Assembly (NCBI GenBank): GCA_018266175.1
Contig: JAFEAY010000021.1
Coordinates: forward strand, 1 to 64,000
Length of the DNA stretch: 64,000 nt
Source of the DNA: Candidatus Dependentiae bacterium
GTDB taxonomy: Bacteria; Babelota; Babeliae; Babelales; RVW-14
Reading direction: 5' to 3'
Made by a program: the position numbers and the translations under genes. The stretch's first letter is position 1, and each line of letters begins with the position of its first letter. Below the pieces are notes generated by a model. It saw nothing but the letters and a program-made list of their open reading frames with translations, did not search any database and was not told the DNA's origin. Of the stretch, positions 1 to 8,140 are shown piece after piece.

Positions 1-105
1 ACCCGTTCGCCACTTTACTCATCCCGAAGGACTTTCGCGTTCGACTTGCATGTGTTAAGCACGCCGCCAGCGTTCATTCTGAGCCAGAATCAAACTCTCC
101 ATATC
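1..105 (-). rRNA. 16S ribosomal RNA, 5' end (partial)
   Basis: Read on the minus strand, this holds the conserved start of bacterial 16S rRNA: AGAGTTTGATTCTGGCTCAG at about 98-79, then the universal stretch for GCTGGCGGCGTGC and ACATGCAAGTCGAACG. By alignment with E. coli numbering, nucleotide 1 of the mature RNA falls near position 105. The rest of the gene lies left of the window. A promoter and leader precede it at 133-264. Confidence 0.97.
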
Positions 106-132
106 AAAATTTAACAGAGATCCTCTTAACTC

Positions 133-172
133 AGGTAACTTTTTATCGTTACCTCTGCACATTTCAAAGACG
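133..172 (-). promoter_or_regulatory. rRNA leader: boxA-like site and hairpin
   Basis: On the minus strand, within the transcribed leader of the 16S gene, TCTTTGAAA (complement of about 162-170) resembles the boxA antitermination element that binds NusB-S10. It is followed by a perfect 7-bp stem, GGTAACG-side arm 154-148 against 139-133 (AGGTAAC/GTTACCT), with an 8-nt loop. The boxA match is partial, so this is inference. A nusB gene is present in the same window. Confidence 0.4.
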
Positions 173-235
173 ATAATTTTTTATCTTCTTCATTTCGTAT
201 TTGTCATCAATCGCTTAATTCGCGACTGTTTAAGA

Positions 236-264
236 AGTATACTTACTTATTTTTAAAATTACAA
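236..264 (-). promoter_or_regulatory. rRNA operon promoter
   Basis: On the minus strand: -35 TTGTAA (264-259), a 17-nt AT-rich spacer, then -10 TATACT (241-236). Transcription would start near 229, giving a leader of about 125 nt before the 16S 5' end. Spacing and -10 are near the sigma-70 consensus. Confidence 0.65.
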
Positions 265-618
265 GAAAAATTTTCATTTATTTTTTTCTGTTTTTTAAAG
301 CTTTTTAGATATCACGTTACAGGGCCTTGAAAGAAGATGTACTTCTTCGACAAACCCTTGCTGATCAACCTTTTGGGCAAGCAACTTTCGTATATGTCAA
401 CGAAGAGTATTATAAACCATCCTCACCCAATGTAAAGAAAAAGTTTCATCTTTTTTAATCTTTTTTTAACATCTTTTTTGGACTATTGATTTATGCCCTA
501 TTTAAAAGGGTTTTCTCATTTAAGGATCTTATTTTAAATTCTTGAATAAGCTTGATTTTGATATATTCCACAAGCTAAGCTCCCTGTAATATCGTACCTC
601 AACCCATAGGGAGATCTT
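265..618. other. Intergenic region between rRNA promoter and first plus-strand gene
   Basis: About 350 bp of AT-rich sequence with no convincing gene. A small inverted repeat AAGAAG/CTTCTT lies at 331-347 without a following T-run. A 32-codon plus-strand frame starting at 338 lacks a clear ribosome binding site. The promoter of the tyrosine phosphatase at 619 is probably within 480-600, but no clean -35/-10 pair was found. Confidence 0.5.
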
Positions 619-1449
619 ATGAAGTATCTATGCAGAGTAGTAATAACAATCATTATCTTATCAATACAAAAGCTGCCAGCCCGGGAAAATACGCATACTC
701 AACCTCCTAATCAAATGAAAACAGCACCTACTACAACCAATACAGCTATAAATGTTACTTCTGATACTGAAAAAGTCCTTTATCACCTTCTTAAAGGATG
801 CTTAACTCAATTTAGAAAAAATGGGCTCCAAGCTGCGCTTGATGAATTTTATGTACTAGCCCACAACCATATCTTTCCAGAAGACAACTTTTTCCCAGTT
901 CAAGAAGGACATCTCTATCGCTGTCGTCAGCTATCTGGTCAACGCTTTGCTCATTACATTGATAAATTCGGCATTAAAACAATTATAAACCTCCGCGGCG
1001 TAGAATCTCGCCCAACCTGGTGGCAAGAAGAAATAGCAGTCTCTCGCAAAAAAAATGTAAATCACTATGATATCCACATGGATGCAAAAGTCATGACCCC
1101 TAAAAGTCAACTTTTAGAACTCCTCTATATATATGACAATGCACCTCGACCAATATTGATTCACTGCAAATCTGGCGCAGACCGCACAGGAGAAGCCGCC
1201 GCCATTTGGGTATTAGATCAGATGGGACGTAGCAATACAGAAGCAGCTCGACAATTAGCAGTTGATTTTGGACATAGCCCTGGACGCTTCCCTGCAAAAG
1301 ACTTTTTGATTAAAATCTGGCAAAATCGTCAATGGCTTATACGCGAATATAATCCATCTAACTATCCACAATTTGCGCGGTCAGGAAAAGGCGTACAATG
1401 TTTACAGAACAGATCGATTACACCGGTTGTAATCACTGCTCAAAAATAA
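619..1449 (+). CDS. Exported protein tyrosine/dual-specificity phosphatase
   Basis: A 276-residue protein with a hydrophobic N-terminal signal (about residues 1-20) and a phosphatase domain (about 90-250). The active-site P-loop is HCKSGADRTG, with nucleophile Cys183 and Arg189 fitting the CX5R signature of cysteine phosphatases. Asp151 or Asp155 (YDIHMDA) could be the general acid. FGIKTIINLRG is typical of the small DSP/Siw14-like group. AGGGAG 5 nt upstream of ATG supports the start. The signal peptide implies action in the periplasm or outside the cell, possibly on host phosphoproteins or phosphoinositides; substrate unknown. A PfkB kinase gene follows 37 nt later. Catalytic class is confident, substrate and export route are inferred. 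Confidence 0.85.
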   Translation: MKYLCRVVITIIILSIQKLPARENTHTQPPNQMKTAPTTTNTAINVTSDTEKVLYHLLKGCLTQFRKNGLQAALDEFYVLAHNHIFPEDNFFPVQEGHLYRCRQLSGQRFAHYIDKFGIKTIINLRGVESRPTWWQEEIAVSRKKNVNHYDIHMDAKVMTPKSQLLELLYIYDNAPRPILIHCKSGADRTGEAAAIWVLDQMGRSNTEAARQLAVDFGHSPGRFPAKDFLIKIWQNRQWLIREYNPSNYPQFARSGKGVQCLQNRSITPVVITAQK

Positions 1450-1486
1450 GGTTCAATAATTTCGATACCTCACAAGGAGTATGTGC

Positions 1487-2602
1487 GTGAACGTTTTAAC
1501 GATTGGCGGAGCAACACAAGATATTTTTTTGCACTATCCAGGCGCAGGGTGCCTCACTCTCACCAAAAAAAATCTCACGCTCAACTATATGCTTTTTGAA
1601 TCAGGTGAAAAAGTTGAAATTGATAAGATCTTTTATAGAACAGGTGGCGGAGCAACCAATTCAGCCGCATCATTCAAAAAGCTCGGACTTGATGTAAGCT
1701 GTCTTTCAATCGTAGGAAACGATCACAGCGGACAAGCAATTATAAAAGACTTAGAGGCAACCGGCATTAACACCTCACTTATACAAACAACCACCCAAGA
1801 ACAATCTGCCGTTTCTTATATCATTAACACATTCAAGTCTGATCGCACCGTCTTTGTTTATCGAGGAGCCAATCAACTGCTTGATTTAAGCGCACTTACT
1901 CCTGAATTATTAAAAAATTATAAACAGCTTTACATTACATCACTGACTCAACAAGCCTCGGAACAGCTTCCAAGAATTCTTTCTCAAGCAAAAAAGCTTG
2001 GATTGTCCATAGCTATTAATCCAGGATCAAGTCAACTGATTCGGGGAACTTCACTCTTAAAATCATGCCTCTCATCAATTGATACGCTCATTATGAATAG
2101 CAGCGAAGCAAAAACATTTATGTTCGCGCTTGTTGGCCTTGATACACAATTTAAAAAAGCACTTGAAGAATGCCAGCTCCAGGGCCCCTGCAACATCGAC
2201 AATGAACAACCGTACCTCCTTGAAAGCCCTATCCCCTACGAAGACATCTACTTCAGTATTACTAAGTTTTTTTCTGCAGTCTTAAAAATGGGTCCTAAAG
2301 TTGTTGTCATCACCAATGGAAGCAATGGCGTATACGCAGCAACCAAAGATGGTGGATTTTTTCATCCCAGCATAAAAACTGATGCAATTAGCCCTGTTGG
2401 CGCGGGCGATTCATTCGGCTCATGTTTTATCGCCCATTTAATGATGGGAGCATCAATTGATAATGCCCTACGGAGCGGCATTGTTAATAGCGCTTCGGTG
2501 ATCAATCATATTGGAGCAAAAGAAGGATTACTAGACCGCAACTCACTCGCTGAAAAAGTTAAAGCACTCCCTTCTCATTTGCTGCAAAAGTTCTCCATTT
2601 AA
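1487..2602 (+). CDS. PfkB-family carbohydrate/nucleoside kinase
   Basis: Ribokinase-fold kinase of about 371 residues. It has the N-terminal PfkB signature region GGGATNSAASFKKLG, a mid-protein ATP-site segment (TNGSNGVYAA), and the C-terminal PfkB motif SPVGAGDSFGS, whose Asp is the catalytic base. The family transfers ATP phosphate to a sugar hydroxyl or to adenosine; residues visible here do not fix the substrate, but length and order fit sugar or adenosine kinases. An ATG lies at 1481, but AAGGAG at 1473-1478 is only 2 nt away from it. The in-frame GTG at 1487 has 8-nt spacing and is chosen. Cytoplasmic. It probably shares a transcript with the phosphatase upstream. Confidence 0.85.
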   Translation: MNVLTIGGATQDIFLHYPGAGCLTLTKKNLTLNYMLFESGEKVEIDKIFYRTGGGATNSAASFKKLGLDVSCLSIVGNDHSGQAIIKDLEATGINTSLIQTTTQEQSAVSYIINTFKSDRTVFVYRGANQLLDLSALTPELLKNYKQLYITSLTQQASEQLPRILSQAKKLGLSIAINPGSSQLIRGTSLLKSCLSSIDTLIMNSSEAKTFMFALVGLDTQFKKALEECQLQGPCNIDNEQPYLLESPIPYEDIYFSITKFFSAVLKMGPKVVVITNGSNGVYAATKDGGFFHPSIKTDAISPVGAGDSFGSCFIAHLMMGASIDNALRSGIVNSASVINHIGAKEGLLDRNSLAEKVKALPSHLLQKFSI

Positions 2603-2654
2603 GAGGATTTTTTATAAACAAAAAAGAAGAAAAAATTAGGAAAGTAAGGGTGTT

Positions 2655-3701
2655 ATGATTTTATTCAAAAAGCCTTCTATATATATAGAGGTCACAGACG
2701 CCACTCTTACCCTTGCAATAATCAAGCATACAAGGGGCAAATATCACTTTAAAAATATTGAGACTCTACCTCTCAATAAGCTAGATGTTATCAATGGTAT
2801 TATTTTTAACCCAACCACTCTTTTCACGTCGATTCTAAAGTTTATAGAGGGCATCAATCATGTCCCAAATAAGTGCAATGCGATTATTGCACTGCCAATC
2901 TTAAACAGCATCCACAAAACTCCACCACACTGCATCACACTGCAAGCTGCTCTATGTGCTGCAAAAACAGGGTTAGCTGTTACTCAAGTTATTCCTACCT
3001 CACTCAATCCAAACTCAACAACACCAATAAGCAAGAATGATCCACTTAAAAATATTCACAATCTCCTGCAGCCCTTCCAAGCACAAAATAAACCACCCCT
3101 TGCTTGGTGCGCACTGGGCATTATGCTCTTACTTGCAAGCACAGCTTTGTACTGCATAGAAAAGATAAAAGGACCACTGGCATCACTACACACTGGCAAT
3201 ACGCACTTATTGCAATTGCATGAGGAAATTAAAAACCTCAGTCAAGCTGATTACAAAATAGAACCCGTCAAAAAAAGCATGCATGAAGCGCAAGTCAATA
3301 TTACCAAGTTACAAGACTTTTCACGCACAAATATAGAAGCATCTCCACTTCTTCGGGCAATTATTCAGCATATTCCTGATAATATTATACTGACAACACT
3401 TGAACTTGGAAAAAACAAAAACAAGAATAGTAAAAAAAACCTAACCAAAAGAAATCTTACCAAGCAGAAAAAACAAATATACCTGGGTCAAAATTTTATT
3501 CTTACACTTAAAGGACTTTCGTGTGATGCCGATCAAATCATTGCCTTTAATAAAGCTCTAGGCTCAGTAAAACAATTAAAAAATGTCAGACTCACTCAGC
3601 TCAAACAACTCAAACCTAAAAAAATAGATCTAAGAAGAAGAAAAACAAACTTTCGGTACGAGTTTACCCTGCAAGCAGGAGTACTTGAAAATCTGTCTTA
3701 A
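2655..3701 (+). CDS. PilM/PilN-like type IV pilus assembly protein
   Basis: A 348-residue protein. It opens with a beta-rich segment (residues 8-35, IYIEVTDATLTLAIIK) resembling the start of the actin-like PilM fold. One transmembrane helix follows (about 149-168), then a coiled coil (about 180-235) and a C-terminal alpha/beta domain (about 235-348) with the LRAIIQHIPDNIILTTLEL pattern typical of PilN. It therefore looks like a shortened PilM segment joined to PilN in one inner-membrane protein. In other bacteria these link the assembly ATPase to PilO/PilP. Here the pilO, pilP, pilQ and pilB genes are about 42 kb away (44967-50143). SD AAGGG precedes the ATG. The PilN assignment is moderately sure, the PilM part tentative. 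Confidence 0.55.
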   Translation: MILFKKPSIYIEVTDATLTLAIIKHTRGKYHFKNIETLPLNKLDVINGIIFNPTTLFTSILKFIEGINHVPNKCNAIIALPILNSIHKTPPHCITLQAALCAAKTGLAVTQVIPTSLNPNSTTPISKNDPLKNIHNLLQPFQAQNKPPLAWCALGIMLLLASTALYCIEKIKGPLASLHTGNTHLLQLHEEIKNLSQADYKIEPVKKSMHEAQVNITKLQDFSRTNIEASPLLRAIIQHIPDNIILTTLELGKNKNKNSKKNLTKRNLTKQKKQIYLGQNFILTLKGLSCDADQIIAFNKALGSVKQLKNVRLTQLKQLKPKKIDLRRRKTNFRYEFTLQAGVLENLS

Positions 3702-3751
3702 TAAACGATAAAAGCTTGACCTAAGGGGATAATTCTTGAATAAAAGCAAGG

Positions 3752-3779
3752 TTGCCCTTCTTTTTTTTTTTGCTATACT
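3752..3779 (+). promoter_or_regulatory. Candidate rpsA promoter
   Basis: TTGCCC (3752-3757), a 16-nt T-rich spacer, then TATACT (3774-3779). A start near 3786 gives a leader of about 138 nt ahead of rpsA that contains a palindrome and a stem-loop. Confidence 0.55.
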
Positions 3780-3815
3780 ACTTATACAAATGGCAATTTT
3801 AGCCAAGTTGTATGT

Positions 3816-3839
3816 TTTCAATTTAACGTTAAATTGAAA
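3816..3839. promoter_or_regulatory. 24-bp perfect palindrome in rpsA leader
   Basis: A perfect inverted repeat with no spacer: half-site TTTCAATTTAAC (3816-3827) followed by its complement (3828-3839). It lies about 30 nt downstream of the predicted transcription start. It could be a dimeric repressor operator or, in RNA, a hairpin contributing to autogenous control by S1. Confidence 0.5.
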
Positions 3840-3869
3840 GCGATGTTAGTTTAACCCTGTAACCGGCTC

Positions 3870-3905
3870 TGTCGACCTCCAAACAGGTTCTCTGTTTAAT
3901 CGACA
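3870..3905 (+). promoter_or_regulatory. Stem-loop just upstream of rpsA ribosome binding site
   Basis: Outer stem TGTCGA (3870-3875) pairs with TCGACA (3900-3905). Inner stem AAACAG (3881-3886) pairs with CTGTTT (3892-3897) around a 5-nt loop. It ends 5 nt before the GAGGT ribosome binding site (3911-3915). E. coli rpsA has a structured leader used for autoregulation; a similar role here is inference. Confidence 0.5.
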
Positions 3906-3923
3906 AGCATGAGGTAACTCTGA

Positions 3924-5813
3924 ATGCTTAAAGAAAAAGGCATGATTAGACTCGCTGAAATGCCAGACATGGATTTCATGAGCGACCTTCTTGAGCAACA
4001 AGAAGCAAAACGCGATCAACTTTCAGCTCTATTCCTGGACATATCCGACAAATTCCAGCTTGGAAAAGTCATTACCGGATTTGTTGTTGCTAAAGATAGC
4101 AATGGCGTTTTGGTAAACATCCACTATAAATCAGATGGCTTGATTCCAAACTATGAATTTTCTGACTATGAGCTTAAAAATTTAGCTCAAAATGCAGAAA
4201 TCGAAGTGTTACTTGATAGACTTGAAGATGAAAACGGTCAAGTTATTCTTTCCTACCAAAAAGCAAAAGCACTCAAAGCTTGGGATAAAATTGCTGAATT
4301 GGCTGCTAAAGATGAACCCGTTCGCGGTATCGTTACCCACAAGGTAAAGGGTGGCTTGAACGTAGATGTTGGTATCCCAGCATTCTTGCCAGGCTCACAA
4401 GTTGATACACAAAGAGTTACCGACTTCGACCAATTCGTTGGCCAAGAAGTTGTTTGTAAGATCTTGAAAGTAAATAAAAAACGCGGAAATATCATTATTT
4501 CTCGTCGTAAATATCTTGAAGAACAACGCTTCGAAGATAAGAAGAAAGCACTTGATACCATCAGTGAAAATCAAGTTCTCCAAGGTGTTGTTAAAAACAT
4601 CACCAGCTATGGCGTCTTCGTTGACGTTGGCGGAATTGATGGCTTGCTTCATATCACCGATATGTCATGGGGCAGAATTGCTCACCCAAGCGAACTTGTT
4701 CGCATTGGTGACACCATCACCGTCAAGGTAATTTCATTCGATAAAAAGCATGAAAAAATCTCTCTTGGCATGAAGCAATTGACACCAAATCCATGGGAAC
4801 ATGTTGATCAGAAGTACCCAGTTGGTGACAAAGTTAAAGGTCGCATTTCAAGCATTACCGACTACGGCTTGTTTGTTGAAGTTGAAAAAGGCGTTGAAGG
4901 CTTGGTTCATATTTCCGAAATTTCATGGACCGAACGTATCAACAACCTTGCTAAGTACTTCAACCTGAATGACGTTATTGAAGCGCTTGTTGTGGCTCTT
5001 GATAAAGAGAACCGCCGCATGTCACTCAGCGTTAAGCAGTTGAGAGAAGATCCTTGGAGAATGGTTGCTTCCAAATTCAAAGTTGGCGACAAAATTCAAG
5101 GCAAAATCAGCAACATCACCGACTTTGGTCTATTTGTTCAACTCCTTGAAGGCGTCGATGGCTTGGTCCATATCTCCGACATCTCATGGACTGACCATGT
5201 AACACACCCAAGTGATCGCTATAAAAAAGGCGATACTGTTGATGCTATCATCCTTGCTATCGATCCAGACAACCGCAAGGTTTCTTTGGGAATTAAGCAA
5301 CTTGATAAAGATCCTTGGACCAATGTTGCTGCTGAATACTCAGTTGGCGAAACTGTTGAAGGTATTGTTTCAAAAATCACCAACTTTGGTGCTTTTGTTA
5401 AACTTCCAACGGGCATTGAAGGACTTGTTCACATCTCTGAACTTGCTGATAAAGAAATTGCTAAAGTTGAAGACATTCTTAAAGTTGGTCAAACTGAAAA
5501 GTTCCGTGTTATCAAGGTTAACCCAGAAGAGCGTAAGCTTGGCTTGAGCTTGAAACCCGCACGTGCTGAACGACCAACAGAGAGTCAAAACCAGCCACAG
5601 CAAAATCAGGCTCAGTATCAGTCTTCAGCTGAAGTATCTGAACAACGTCAAGCTAAAGAAGCTTCACGTCAGCCTCGTGAAAGATCTAACGACAAACGAG
5701 ATCGAGAAGCTGCGCGTCCAACAAGAACCGAAGCTCCTGCAATGAAGAGTGCCTTGCAACAAGCTCTTGAGGAGCATGCTGCAAAAAATAAACAGCAAAA
5801 CGACGAGGAATAA
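3924..5813 (+). CDS. rpsA: 30S ribosomal protein S1
   Basis: 629 residues with six S1 RNA-binding domains. The first two are the divergent ribosome-binding repeats (LGKVITGFVV, PVRGIVTHKVKGGLNVDV). Four canonical ones follow, each with the pattern GxVxxITxYGxFV ... GLxHISxxSW. S1 binds mRNA on the 30S subunit and helps unfold structured messages. The C-terminal 80 or so residues form a Gln/Glu/Arg-rich tail, longer than usual. GAGGT lies 8 nt upstream of the ATG. ndk follows 5 nt after the stop and is almost certainly co-transcribed. The leader contains strong secondary structure. Confidence 0.97.
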   Translation: MLKEKGMIRLAEMPDMDFMSDLLEQQEAKRDQLSALFLDISDKFQLGKVITGFVVAKDSNGVLVNIHYKSDGLIPNYEFSDYELKNLAQNAEIEVLLDRLEDENGQVILSYQKAKALKAWDKIAELAAKDEPVRGIVTHKVKGGLNVDVGIPAFLPGSQVDTQRVTDFDQFVGQEVVCKILKVNKKRGNIIISRRKYLEEQRFEDKKKALDTISENQVLQGVVKNITSYGVFVDVGGIDGLLHITDMSWGRIAHPSELVRIGDTITVKVISFDKKHEKISLGMKQLTPNPWEHVDQKYPVGDKVKGRISSITDYGLFVEVEKGVEGLVHISEISWTERINNLAKYFNLNDVIEALVVALDKENRRMSLSVKQLREDPWRMVASKFKVGDKIQGKISNITDFGLFVQLLEGVDGLVHISDISWTDHVTHPSDRYKKGDTVDAIILAIDPDNRKVSLGIKQLDKDPWTNVAAEYSVGETVEGIVSKITNFGAFVKLPTGIEGLVHISELADKEIAKVEDILKVGQTEKFRVIKVNPEERKLGLSLKPARAERPTESQNQPQQNQAQYQSSAEVSEQRQAKEASRQPRERSNDKRDREAARPTRTEAPAMKSALQQALEEHAAKNKQQNDEE

Positions 5814-5818
5814 ACGCG

Positions 5819-6229
5819 ATGATGGAAACAACATTTGCAATTATCAAGCCTGATGCTGTTAAAGCTCACTTTGCTGGTAAAATAATTGATCGCATCGAAC
5901 AAGAAGGTTTTGAGATTGTTGGCATGAGAAAAATGAATATCTCACGCGAACAAGCAGAACACTTCTATGCGGTACACAAAGAGCGTCCATTTTTTGGAGA
6001 GCTCGTTTCTTTCATGATTTCAGGTCCTGTTATTGTGATGGCATTACGTAAAGAAAATGCAATCATGGCATGGCGCGATCTCATGGGAGCAACAGATCCT
6101 GTGAAAGCAGCTGTAGGCACAATGCGCCGTACATTCGGTGCAAATGTCGGAGAAAATGCTACACATGGTTCTGATGCACCGGAAACAGCTGCGCAAGAAG
6201 TTGCGTTCTTTTTTCCAGAACTTGCATAA
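5819..6229 (+). CDS. ndk: Nucleoside diphosphate kinase
   Basis: 136 residues, the usual length. It shows the N-terminal FAIIKPDAV strand, the Kpn-loop region and the active-site motif NATHGSDAPE, whose His carries the phosphate in the ping-pong transfer from NTPs to NDPs. Cytoplasmic; maintains nucleotide pools. It follows rpsA by 5 nt, with the ribosome binding site (GAGGA) inside the end of rpsA, so translation is likely coupled. Two adjacent ATG codons (5819 and 5822) can start it. An intrinsic terminator follows at 6257-6287. Confidence 0.97.
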   Translation: MMETTFAIIKPDAVKAHFAGKIIDRIEQEGFEIVGMRKMNISREQAEHFYAVHKERPFFGELVSFMISGPVIVMALRKENAIMAWRDLMGATDPVKAAVGTMRRTFGANVGENATHGSDAPETAAQEVAFFFPELA

Positions 6230-6256
6230 ATTCATAGCTATCAGCTATGATTAGTT

Positions 6257-6287
6257 AAGGGGAGCCCTCAAAAGCTCCCCTTTTTTT
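6257..6287 (+). terminator. Intrinsic terminator of rpsA-ndk
   Basis: AAGGGGAGC (6257-6265) pairs with GCTCCCCTT (6274-6282) around an 8-nt loop and runs directly into seven T residues (6281-6287). Confidence 0.9.
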
Positions 6288-6310
6288 ATGTAAGAAACAG
6301 ATGGAGTTTT

Positions 6311-7024
6311 ATGATTATTGGAAAACGATTTTTTATACTTCTAGCCATGATCAGTTGTTCAGCTCAGCTCAGCTTTGCAGCCGCTCCCCTCATGCACCTG
6401 TGCTTAGCATCAAAGTTTCTTGCGCTCCATGGCACAAAATATACCCCAGAACAAAAAAATTCATTTCTTCGTGGAACCTCTTTTCCTGATATTCGCTATC
6501 TCGGATGTATTGCTCGTGAAAAAACTCATGACAAAGATGTTACCCTACAAACCATAAGCACTACAGTTTCTCCTTTTGAAGCGGGCAAAAAATTTCATGT
6601 CTGGGTTGATGAAGTCCGCGAACAGCTTATTGAACAATGGAGGATCTATGAAACACTTTCAGAACTCAGTAAGTCTCCTCACCATAATCGAGGTTTATTT
6701 TTAAAACTTATTGAAGATGCCGTTCTTTTCAATAATACAAGCAATAAAGCGCTGGATGCTCTAATGCTTTTTTCAACAATTGATCCTGAGGCCCATGAGT
6801 ACGGGATAAGCAGCAAAAAAATCGTGCAGTGGCACGCGATACTCACAACGTACCTGAGTATTCAACCAAGCTGGCTTCTAAAACTCAATTCATTACTTCT
6901 CTCAAAAGTACCTAAACTTTGGAGTACCGATGTACCACGCTTAGCTGAAGAAAAAATTCTTATCGATTACGTTGATCGCTTGCTCACAGAATTTGAAAAG
7001 CGCATTGCCGACTTTAAGCCTTAA
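6311..7024 (+). CDS. Exported protein resembling zinc-dependent phospholipase C
   Basis: 237 residues with a signal peptide (about 1-24, ending SFAAA). The mature N-terminus starts with PLMHLCLASKFL, followed by FLRGTSFPDIRYLG, a TH pair (His73) and FHVWVDE (His96, Asp100). The order His...GxxxPDI...TH...FHxxxD recalls the zinc-ligand layout of the bacterial Zn-dependent PLC/S1-P1 nuclease fold family. The match is by eye and weak. GGAG 4-8 nt upstream supports the ATG. An alpha/beta hydrolase gene follows after 29 nt, so the pair may form a small lipid-degrading operon. Otherwise unknown. Confidence 0.4.
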   Translation: MIIGKRFFILLAMISCSAQLSFAAAPLMHLCLASKFLALHGTKYTPEQKNSFLRGTSFPDIRYLGCIAREKTHDKDVTLQTISTTVSPFEAGKKFHVWVDEVREQLIEQWRIYETLSELSKSPHHNRGLFLKLIEDAVLFNNTSNKALDALMLFSTIDPEAHEYGISSKKIVQWHAILTTYLSIQPSWLLKLNSLLLSKVPKLWSTDVPRLAEEKILIDYVDRLLTEFEKRIADFKP

Positions 7025-7053
7025 TCATTCAAAAGCAAAAGCCTGAGGGTGGC

Positions 7054-8136
7054 ATGAGACAAGACATTCTCTTATGGGTTATTATTTTTTTATGCGTACC
7101 TCACTTCACAGCTCGAACAGTGGTTATCATCATTCACGGCTCCTTTGCAACAACAACCTCCTGGCCACAACCAGACGGAGATTTTTTCAAAGAACTTGAA
7201 AATCAAGCGCATCAGCTTGGACAAAAGGTCATTTCGTTTTGTTGGTCGGGCATCCCGACCGATCAAGAGATTATTAAGGGCGGCAAAATGCTTGCCCAGC
7301 TGATTATGAGCTACCCACCAAGCGAAGAGATCTTTTTGGTTGGGCACAGCCACGGGGGTAATGTCATCAACATAGCAAGTCAGCTTTTATACAAGCTGGC
7401 CCAAGAAGAAAAGCCAGAATTCAAGCAAGAGGTCAACCCAATCATCATTGAGATTCCAATTTTAATCACAACACCAAGCTTCGAATTGCTCGCAACCACC
7501 AAGACTGGCTCTCAAACAAAAGATCACGTACCTTATCATGAACATGCAACTTATGAGAAAGATGTCATCCCGGCCTCCGAGCCGGGATCCAACCAATTCA
7601 CTGGATGCCGGATCAAGGTCCGGCATGACACCGGTAATTTGAACGATCTATCACAATCTATAACCTTTCAGAGCCTGCTGGCTCAAGCAACCTCAGAGCT
7701 TAAGCTCTGGGGCTCAAAATTTTTGACCCGAAGCAACGCAATCCCATCGATCCAGTTTTCATACCTCTTGGGCACGCCGGTGAATATGGCCAAATTTTGG
7801 CCTCATATGGAAATTATAAAAAACATGATTTTGTTTTATTCAGATGGCGATTTGGTTCAACCGGTGCTCGGGATATTTGAAAAAACCTATCCAGACCACA
7901 AAAATCGAGTAAATATTAAAGTAAGACTTTACAATTCTGACTCAAAGGGCAAAACACCGTCACACTCAGACCTACACCACCCCACCATTGGACGCTGGCT
8001 TCTATGCATCCCCAAAGTTCTTAGTCAGCTCAGAATTGGAAATTTTGAAAATTTTAATTTTTTGATTGATGGAACAATGCATTTTTATGAAACGAAAGAA
8101 CCTTACTACTTCAGCTCAAGAGAATTCTTGAGGTGA
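7054..8136 (+). CDS. Exported alpha/beta hydrolase with an in-frame palindromic insert
   Basis: 360 residues with a hydrophobic N-terminal signal. VVIIIHGSF (23-31) is the oxyanion-loop region and LVGHSHGG (95-102) the nucleophile elbow, with Ser99 as nucleophile, typical of lipases, esterases and palmitoyl-thioesterase-like enzymes. The HSDLHHP segment near residue 306 may supply the catalytic His. Residues 171-192 are encoded by a 66-bp GC-rich palindromic repeat (7564-7629) inserted in frame, apparently tolerated in a surface loop. SD GGGTGG precedes the ATG. Substrate unknown; the neighbouring PLC-like gene suggests a lipid. Confidence 0.7.
   Translation: MRQDILLWVIIFLCVPHFTARTVVIIIHGSFATTTSWPQPDGDFFKELENQAHQLGQKVISFCWSGIPTDQEIIKGGKMLAQLIMSYPPSEEIFLVGHSHGGNVINIASQLLYKLAQEEKPEFKQEVNPIIIEIPILITTPSFELLATTKTGSQTKDHVPYHEHATYEKDVIPASEPGSNQFTGCRIKVRHDTGNLNDLSQSITFQSLLAQATSELKLWGSKFLTRSNAIPSIQFSYLLGTPVNMAKFWPHMEIIKNMILFYSDGDLVQPVLGIFEKTYPDHKNRVNIKVRLYNSDSKGKTPSHSDLHHPTIGRWLLCIPKVLSQLRIGNFENFNFLIDGTMHFYETKEPYYFSSREFLR
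7564..7629 (+). repeat. 66-bp double-hairpin palindromic element inside a gene
   Basis: Bounded by GTCAT (7564-7568) and ATGAC (7625-7629). It contains two 8-bp stems with 6-nt loops: ATCCCGGC/GCCGGGAT (7567-7588) and ATGCCGGA/TCCGGCAT (7605-7626). It is much more GC-rich than its surroundings. Its length is exactly 22 codons and it keeps the host gene open. Related half-elements sharing GTCATCC...GGATCC (read on minus) occur at 50256-50293 and 58166-58205. Confidence 0.8.
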
Positions 8137-8140
8137 CCCA

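Noticed and set aside
338-436. 32-codon plus-strand frame upstream of the tyrosine phosphatase
   Set aside because: No convincing ribosome binding site or similarity; probably chance.
5212-5547. Long alternate frame inside rpsA
   Set aside because: Produced by the biased codons of the repeated S1 domains. The rpsA frame is unambiguous.
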